Made by a program: the position numbers and the translations under genes | Shown here: one piece after another, positions 57,385 through 64,000 of the stretch | Position numbering within the stretch: position 1 is the first letter of the stretch | How the letters are laid out: each line of letters opens with the position of its first letter | NCBI RefSeq assembly: GCF_023898315.1 | Contig: NC_064615.1 | Location: 1,189,117,413 to 1,189,181,412 of the forward strand | DNA: 64,000 bases | Source of the DNA: Schistocerca nitens | Lineage: Eukaryota; Arthropoda; Insecta; Orthoptera; Acrididae | Reading direction: 5' to 3' | Notes under the pieces: generated by a model | What the model was told of the DNA's origin: nothing | Seen by the model: the letters and a program-made list of their open reading frames with translations, nothing else | The model's database searches: none

Positions 57385-57560
57385 CCTGTTGCATTCAGTT
57401 TTCATTTGCTTACAGAAATACCAGTTAAGTAAATATTCTGTTTCCTGTATTAACTTGCTCGCTAATCTTTTCTGCCCCTGTCCAGCTCTCCTACAACACG
57501 GTTACCTCATCACTCTGTAGCCCATCCCTCCTTACCTGTGCACAAAGCCTTGAACTAGAC
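57385..57560 (+). repeat. 5' LTR remnant of gypsy element 2
   Basis: Aligns with 61525-61712: shared GAAATAC-AGTTAAGTAAAT, TTCTGCCCCTGTCCA against TTCTGCTCCTGTCCA, and GTGCACAA near the end. Possible primer-binding site TGGCGATGAG at 57571. Confidence 0.65.
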
Positions 57561-57998
57561 CTGGCGATGAGATCTACTACTTACACGAGGCTGTCTTCAA
57601 GTTATCAAGTGATTGCTTACCTCCCATACTGTCGCCTTTTTGCTTGTTTTTTGCTGTTATTCATTGTTCTGCGTACCCAGTGCTTGTTTTGCTTGTGCTC
57701 TGTATGTTCTAGGTTCTGAGGTTGCTGCAACTGCAACCTCTTTTTGCTTTCTCTGTGCTTCATTGTCTTGCTACTTTCGGTTTTTGCTGTTCGTATATTG
57801 CTTGTTTCATAATAGCTACTGTGCCGCAGTCACCTGCACCACCAGATTCTTAAATACTCGAACCTTTCCTTGCAACAGGTTCTGCAGATTCTAGAGTATC
57901 AGGATTCCTCGGAAAGTGCAGCACACTGTTTTGAATTAGCTCCTGTTTGTTCATTACATATCTGCAACAAACTGGCCTCACAGCCGGCTCGTAAACAG

Positions 57999-58440
57999 TG
58001 ATGCAGCCATCCATAGTCACAGTGTGCACATAAACACATGTTGCGTCTGGCACAAGGCGTGAAGTCGTGTCCTCGCTGTAATGCACAGCACGTGCTTGCT
58101 GATCTTGCCACCTCACATGAGGTTACTTGCATTTTTGTGACAAACGAGAACATGTACAGTCTGTGCGCTTACAGAAGTTTGAAGCGCCCCCCTGCTATCT
58201 GCTATTCCTTCACACAAATGTAAGTCACAAAAGTGTGCAATGTATTTCCCAAACTCCATAGTGTCATTAATGCAAAACAACAGTGCAAGAGCCATTCAAG
58301 AAAGGCTCCCAACTCATCTGCAGTGTTATGTGAAAACAACAAACTCTTTGCGCCTCTTATCACTGCTGGACAATCACTCCATTTGCAACTTGACACTGGT
58401 GTTTTGTCGACTGTCAACATATTCCAGTCTTAGGCACCTT
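57999..58440 (+). pseudogene. Gypsy 2 gag end and protease remnant
   Basis: A degenerate zinc-knuckle region (VKSCPRCNAQHVLAD near 58060) is followed by NNKLFAPLI and then LQLDTGVLSTVN near 58384-58417. This carries the DTG triad of an aspartic protease. Frames change between the pieces. Confidence 0.6.
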
Positions 58441-58639
58441 TAGACTTCCTGCAACTTTCCGCAGTTTGACAGACAGATTTACAGTGCTTTCCTCATGAAA
58501 CAGTGCTAATATTTTTGGTCTTACCTCTTTTGATTTGTTTGGATAAAGCATTCAGGACAAGGTGCTTTCTGTTTCTTCCTTTGATTCTTGGGACAATGTT
58601 GTTCAGTTATGTGCATAATTCCAGGATTTATTTTCTGAG

Positions 58640-60990
58640 GGTTATGTAAAACTAATAATCTTGCTGCCCATGTCACACTGAAGGACAATGCACAGCCAAG
58701 TTTTGGTAGAGCATATCCTGCCCCTCAGGCTCTTCGAGAAATGGTGGCTCAGGAACTTACTGCTTTGCAAGACACTGGAGTCTTACACCCATTCGTGCCA
58801 GTCAAAGGGCATCTCCTCTTGTTACTATAAAGGAGCTGTCCAGCAGACTCAGGTTGTGTGTCGATTTTAAGAAAACTAAATTCTCCAATAGTCACTGACA
58901 GTTACACCTTGCCATGCCTTGGAGAATTGACGGATAAATTGGATGCCGGTTGTCACTGTTCCACAACTTATTTGGGTGACATTTTCTTGCAAATACCTCT
59001 ATAAGAGCAGTTGCAAAAAGTGTTTATCATTAACACTCATCTGGGTCTCTTCGAATTTTTGATGTGGCCATTTAACAGTGCTTCCGCACCCACCATATTT
59101 CAGTATTTCCTGGAGCAGATGATTGCCAAAAGTTCCTTTTTGCTCAAATTATTTAGAGGACATTGTCATCTCAGGTCACACTCCTGGAGGACACATCAGC
59201 ATTCTTTGCACTGTGTCCAACTGTCGTCTGCAGCCTGTCTCAAATGTAACAGAGACAAATTGTGTTCTTTCAGACTGAACTTGAGTACTTACGACGGGTC
59301 ATTAACAACCAGGGTGTTCGTTCATTGCAACTACAGTAGCTTGCTATCCATGACCCTTCATCCTCGTGAAACATGCAGAAATTGCAGTTTTGTTAGGGAA
59401 GCTTAAATATTACAACCGATTTATTCCTAACACCATTCAAATCGTGGCTCCCGTGCCTCGTTTGTGTAGGAAGACTGTTGCTTTTGTTTGGTTGCATGAG
59501 TGTCAGTCTACTTTCCAGAATTTGAAATATGCTTTGTTTAGTGACCTTGCCTTGTTCATTTTGATCAAGTCTAACCTGTGGTCTCGACTGTGGATGCTTC
59601 CTGTTACAGCATCAGTGCAGTTTTGTCACACAAATTTGATTCTGTTGACAGGCCAATTGCCTTTGCTTTGAAGCTGTTGCACAAAGCTCAGTGTAATTAT
59701 TCACAAATTAAAAAAGAGGCTCTTGCCATTTCTTTGGTGTCACCAAGTTTCATAAGTATGTTTCCGGCAGAAAATTCTACTTCGTGACAGGCAATACCCT
59801 CTCCAATCTTTGTTTAGCCCTTCACAGTACAGAAGCTGCAATAGGGGGCTGCTCTTTTGTCAAACTATCAATATGAGACTGTGTAACAACCCACTTCTAA
59901 GCATTCCAATGCAGACGCTCTTTCTCACCTCCCTGTTAGTCCAGTTTCCCCCAAATTCGACAAGTCCTCTGCTTCTTGTTGCTACATAAATGCACAAGAC
60001 ACTGATGCTTTGCACAGCTTTCTGCATAATCACCAGAAAATTGCCCAGGCCATAGCAGCGGATCTTGATTTGCAGATTCTGTTGCACTGTATCTGCACTG
60101 GTTGGCTGCATTCAGCCAGACATGTTGTAGCTCTGTGGTTCACATTTATTTTGCCCGTCGGCATGCCCTTGCATTTCACAAGAGTGTCATTTTGCTTCAT
60201 ACTGATAATGATCAACCATATGTTGAGATTCCCCAGGCTCTCCCACCAGATGTACTTCATTTGCTACACTAAGATCACTAGGGTGTCGTCCACACCGAAC
60301 AGTTGGCATGAAATCAATTGCACTCGGCACTTTGGATGCGCAAATTGAACAGTTGACTTCTCAGTGCCAACCATGTGCAGAACATAAGTCAGCTCTGCCT
60401 CAGCAGTTTTTTGCATGGCTCAAACCTCAAGAATCTTTGCAATGTTTGCACTATGATTTCACGAGTCCTTACTGTAATATATGTTGGCTCATCAAGATCG
60501 TTGATGCTCTTAGCAAATTTACCTTGTGGTTCCTATGCAATCTACTGCGGCTCGTTCCAAAGTCATCAGGTGTTGTCATCAATCTTTTGCCTTGTTGGAT
60601 TGCCCGAAGTGGCTTAGAGTGACAATGAACCTCAATTTGCTGCTGCCAAGTTTTCTACTACCTCAGGCATCAAGCACATCACAAGTGCACAATTCCGTCC
60701 ACAATCCAATGGTGAAGCCAAATGATTTGCACCAACATTTAAGCAACACATGGGCAAACTTCATGCCTGTCACACGTGGGATCAAGCTCTGTTGCAATTC
60801 ATGTCTTCCTCTTGCTGCCAGCTGTGTGAACGGACAATCCCCTGCAGAGTTGTTACGTGAACAGCGCCACTGCACCTTGCTTGTGTTGCTGCACGGTGGA
60901 TGGAGCTCACTCTACTCGGATGGGCATGGTATCACACTAATGATTCGGGCTTTTACAGATTGTATGGCAGATTGAGGCAAGGCTCACTGT
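58640..60990 (+). pseudogene. Gypsy 2 pol remnant
   Basis: RT pieces: KVFIINTHLGLFEFLMWPFN, then SASAPTIFQYFLEQMI (59011 onward) and LGKLKYYNRFIPNTIQIV (59366). RNase H: VDASCYSISAVLSHKFD and FALKLLHKAQCNYSQIKKEA (59578-59787). Integrase: QLTSQCQPCAEHKSALPQQ (60308 onward) and TLWFLCNLL, then a segment near 60700 in another frame (QSNGEAK-like). The motifs correspond one for one with gypsy element 1. Frequent stops. Confidence 0.75.
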
Positions 60991-61524
60991 GATGCCACCA
61001 TAATCAAATTCGTCCTTGTGAATTGCACGATCCTCTGACAGGCATTGTACTTTCAGATTCCATGCCTGCCTGGATGCAGCAGATCAGGGCATATGCCGGT
61101 GCATAGGTCGAGCTGGCATCAGCCTCAGTTTCTTCTCCAGTCTCCTCATTGCCATGTACATCCACCCTCCCCCCTCCCCAATTGTTGTTCGCTTATCTAG
61201 ACTATATGAAAAAGGTTGGGAGGTTTAGGAAGGAGGGGCATGGTATCACCTGTTGATACCATCCAATAGGATTCACAGCAACAGAATTGCAAGTTTCTGG
61301 GTTGCACAGGATCTGGTGGGCCCAATCCTGTGTGTCCGGTGAGCCAAGCCTCCAGCCGCTCGATACCTCGAGTGCCCTCTGCCACCGCAGTATAGAATGG
61401 CCAATTTATTCTTGGGGCCACTTTACTACGTGTTGTTATGCAGACGCTGTCTAGTCAACAGTCGTGCTGCATTGCAGGGAGCCTCTTTCTTATGACATTG
61501 TAACAGCTATACTGTTTCTTACTG

Positions 61525-61712
61525 CATTATTTGTAATGCATTCATTTGCCTGGAGAAATACAAATTAAGTAAATCTTCATTTTTATGTGTTAACTTTCTG
61601 ATTAATAATTTCTGCTCCTGTCCAACTTTCATACGATTACAGTTGCCGTACCACTCTGCAGTTCACCTCTTCTCACTGTTATGCATGAAGTTGTGCACAA
61701 CAGCCTGACTTA
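61525..61712 (+). repeat. 3' LTR remnant of gypsy element 2
   Basis: Partner of 57385-57560. A C-rich tract at 61165-61180 followed by TTGTTGTTCGC lies upstream, as in element 1 at 39464-39488. Confidence 0.65.
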
Positions 61713-63024
61713 CTCATGCTGTCATTCAATGATTTGTTTCAGTTTTGTATTCTTTGGTAACTCTTCTTAGTCCACAACGGTAAACTCTTTACACTAATCA
61801 TCATCAGCATTCCAAACTCTACCCCTCACCGGTCCTTTCCCTTCATCCCTCTTCCTGCACCTTCAGCCACTGGTTCCAAAAGCTTGCAAACTGTAATACC
61901 TTTTATATGTGTGTTCTCCTGCCACTTTTTGGTGAGTAGATTTTTTATCTGTCCAACTACATTATACGTAGAGAAATGAGTGAAGTATTGAGCTACAAAA
62001 ATCTTAGTCAACTTATCCACTGAGGTGAAGAATCTAGTGGATAAGAAAATTAACTCCAAACACAGAAACGGGATTCATTATATATGCTTGACAACTCCTC
62101 CTACTCCATAGAATATTTAAAAAGGTGTAATTTTATAATGAATGTGTGTGGGTCTGTGCGAATATAGTCAAATATAGGCTACATCACAGTGAGTAAAAAA
62201 GAATTACTGGTAGCAAAGATTAATGCAAAAGACTACTATGCATATGGTCTGTGTGGTGTTATATTTTTCAATTGCAAAGAACATTATGGGTGTAAACTAA
62301 ATAGTTCCACATTACAGTGAGGCATCGGATTTATTGTCCCGGAAACAGGTACACAACTTACCATCATCGAATAACTCTAAGAAGCGCTGCCCAATAAGAA
62401 CTTCAAAAACCACCGATATTTTCGACAGGTAACACACTATCTCATTTTAAGACACTTTCAATTCGTGCCTTGAAAATCACAGCAAGGAGGGTGTCACCTG
62501 TCCAAATATTGGGAGACTTTGACAAAATTATGTGGCCACATTCTTGCAAGTTACTACAGAATAGTAAATGCTGGGAAAAGCTTGAAGTTCACAATTCACA
62601 AACTAATTCCTTCTTTTTGGGCAATATTTAAAAAATTATAGTTATGTCACTCATAACAAGTGCACGCCTGCATACTTCTTAGGATACAAATTCCCCGTCA
62701 ATGAAGGCTCGAATATTTTCGCACACTATTTATGATGAACAAAAACTGTTTTCTTTTTACAACAGAAGTCTTTAAAACTTTATTACATTAAGTTGTCATC
62801 ACTGCTATCCGATTCTGTGTCTGAACCATCTGACTGTAAATTTCGTTGGCTTAGTAGATGCAGTTTTACAATGTTTTAAGGAGTTGCAAACGGCTGAAAG
62901 CAAAGGGAAACTACAACCGTAATTTTTCCCTAGAGCAAGAAGCTTTACTGTATAGTTAAATGATAATGGGATCCTCTTGGATAAAATATTACAGAGGTAA
63001 AATAGTTTCCCATTCAGATCTCCA
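61713..63024. other. Unassigned stretch
   Basis: No recognisable gene or element on either strand. AT-rich. Confidence 0.5.
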
Positions 63025-64000
63025 GGTGGGCACTACTCAGGAGGATGTCATTATCAGGAGAAATGAAACCAGCAATCTACAGATTGGAGCATGGAATGTC
63101 AGACCGTTAATCGGGCAGGTAGGTTAGAAAATTTAAAAAGGAAAATGGATAGGTTAAAGTTAAATATATTGAGAATTTGTGAAATTCAGTGGCAGAAGGA
63201 ACAAGACTTCTGGTCAGCTGAATACAGGGTTATAAATACAAAATCAAATAGGGGTAAACCAGGAGTACGTTAAAAATAAAAAAATAGGAACACAGGTAAA
63301 CTACTATGAAAGCATAGTGAACACATTATTGCAGGTAAGATAGACACGAAGCCCATGCCTACCACAGTAGTACAAGTTTATATGCCAACTAGCTCCACAG
63401 ATGACGAAGAGATTGATGAAGTGTATGGTGAGACAAAAGAAATTATTACAGGTAGTGAAGGGAGATGACAATTTAATAGTCATGGGGGACTGGAATTCGA
63501 TAGTAGGAAAAGGAAGAGAAGGGAAAGTAGTAGGTGAATTTGGACTTGGGGAAAGGAATGGAAGAGGAAGCCGACTGGTAGTATTTTGCACAGAGCATAA
63601 TTTAATCATAGCTAACTCTTGGTTTTAGAATAGTGAAAGAACGTTGTATATGTGGAAGAGACCTGGAGACAAGGAAGGTTTCAGATTGATTACATAATGG
63701 TAAAGCAAAGGTTTTGGAACCGGTTTTTAAACTGTAAGACATTTCCAGCAGCAGATGTGGACCCTGACCACAAGTTATTAGTTATACCATGCAGATTAAA
63801 ACTGCAAAAATGCATGATTTTACAGAGATGGGAGCTCGATAAACAGAAAAACCAGAGGTTGTAGGCAGTTGCAGAGGGAGCATTAGGGAATGATTGACAA
63901 GAACAGGAGAAAGAGACAGTAGAAGAAGAATGGGTAGCTTTGAGAAATGAAACAGTGAAGGTGGCAGAGGATCAAGTAGGTAAAAAGATAAAGACTAATA
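63025..64000 (+). mobile_element. RTE-type LINE, 5' part, running off the window
   Basis: Endonuclease half of the same LINE family whose 3' halves occur at 3087, 15766, 26862 and 46694. It continues beyond base 64000. Confidence 0.85.
63085..64000 (+). pseudogene. RTE-type endonuclease domain, broken, partial
   Basis: Readable pieces: LQIGAWNVRPLIGQ near 63080 and VGRLENLKRKMDRLKLNILR with ICEIQWQKEQDFW (63091-63273). Then come KIDTKPMPTTVVQVYMPTSS near 63340, DDNLIVMGDWNSIVGKGREG and NGRGSRLVVFCTEHNLIIAN (63401-63628), and RFQIDYIMVKQRF with VDPDHKLLVIPCRLK (63652-63864). The catalytic Asn, Glu, Asp and His positions of the exonuclease-endonuclease-phosphatase fold are present in the pieces. 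Frames shift at about 63275, 63470 and 63630. The final frame continues toward the RT. Confidence 0.85.

Larger units (their letters stand above)
57385..61712 (+). mobile_element. Ty3/gypsy element 2, old and decayed
   Basis: Partial LTR-like repeats at 57385-57560 and 61525-61712 bound gag and pol remnants of the same family as element 1. The order is gag knuckle, protease, RT, RNase H, integrase. There are more disruptions than in element 1. Confidence 0.8.

Noticed and set aside
1-64000. CRISPR array, operons, bacterial promoters or ribosome binding sites
   Set aside because: Sequence style, introns, microsatellites and element types are eukaryotic; no spaced direct-repeat array is present.

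Overview
The window looks like a piece of a very large, repeat-rich arthropod genome. An orthopteran (grasshopper or locust) is my best guess, from the mix of RTE-type and CR1/Jockey-type LINEs with (CAA)n or TAGATG-type tails, Ty3/gypsy LTR elements, Penelope-like elements, Tc1/mariner transposons and tRNA-derived SINEs. That assignment is inference. Almost all recognisable coding sequence belongs to mobile elements, and most of it is broken by stops and frameshifts. The one convincing host coding segment is a large terminal exon on the minus strand (44472-46264), of unrecognised function.

Layout. 1-3086: nothing recognised. 3087-3961: RTE-type LINE 3' fragment. 4860-6840: decayed Jockey-like LINE. 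6922-11813: candidate DNA transposon (element A) with short inverted ends, an ATTA target duplication and a repeated 15-bp motif; it holds a broken gene of a multicopy arthropod protein family and two LINE insertions. 12336-13196: shared repeat and SINE pieces. 13460-17880: one minus-strand LINE split by a Penelope-containing repeat (14320-15424) and an RTE LINE (15766-17450). 17881-18745: Penelope and CR1 ends. 20298-20918: mariner remnant. 21757-26065: second candidate DNA transposon (element B), with inverted ends of about 400 bp and another broken copy of the element A gene family.

26343-29165: SINEs and LINE pieces. 30202-39985: a Ty3/gypsy element with both LTRs. It carries a Tc1 element (33194-34615) inside pol and a CR1-type LINE (36487-39320) fused at its 5' end to an inverted LTR piece. 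43424-44066: a palindromic composite of tRNA-derived SINEs with a perfect 14-bp target duplication. 44472-46264: the host exon. 46383-49745: shared repeats, an RTE fragment, a SINE and a mariner. 50050-51471: a Tc1 element with an uninterrupted transposase. 51790-55863: a long CR1-type LINE with ORF1 and ORF2 remnants. 56250-57310: Penelope-like reverse transcriptase. 57385-61712: a second, older gypsy copy. 63025-64000: the 5' half of an RTE LINE running off the window.

The genes do not form a pathway; the window is a stack of insertions of different ages. The most interesting parts are the two loci (elements A and B) that place the same uncharacterised protein family inside inverted-repeat structures, the LTR-LINE chimera, the palindromic SINE composite, and the intact Tc1 beside its dead sister.
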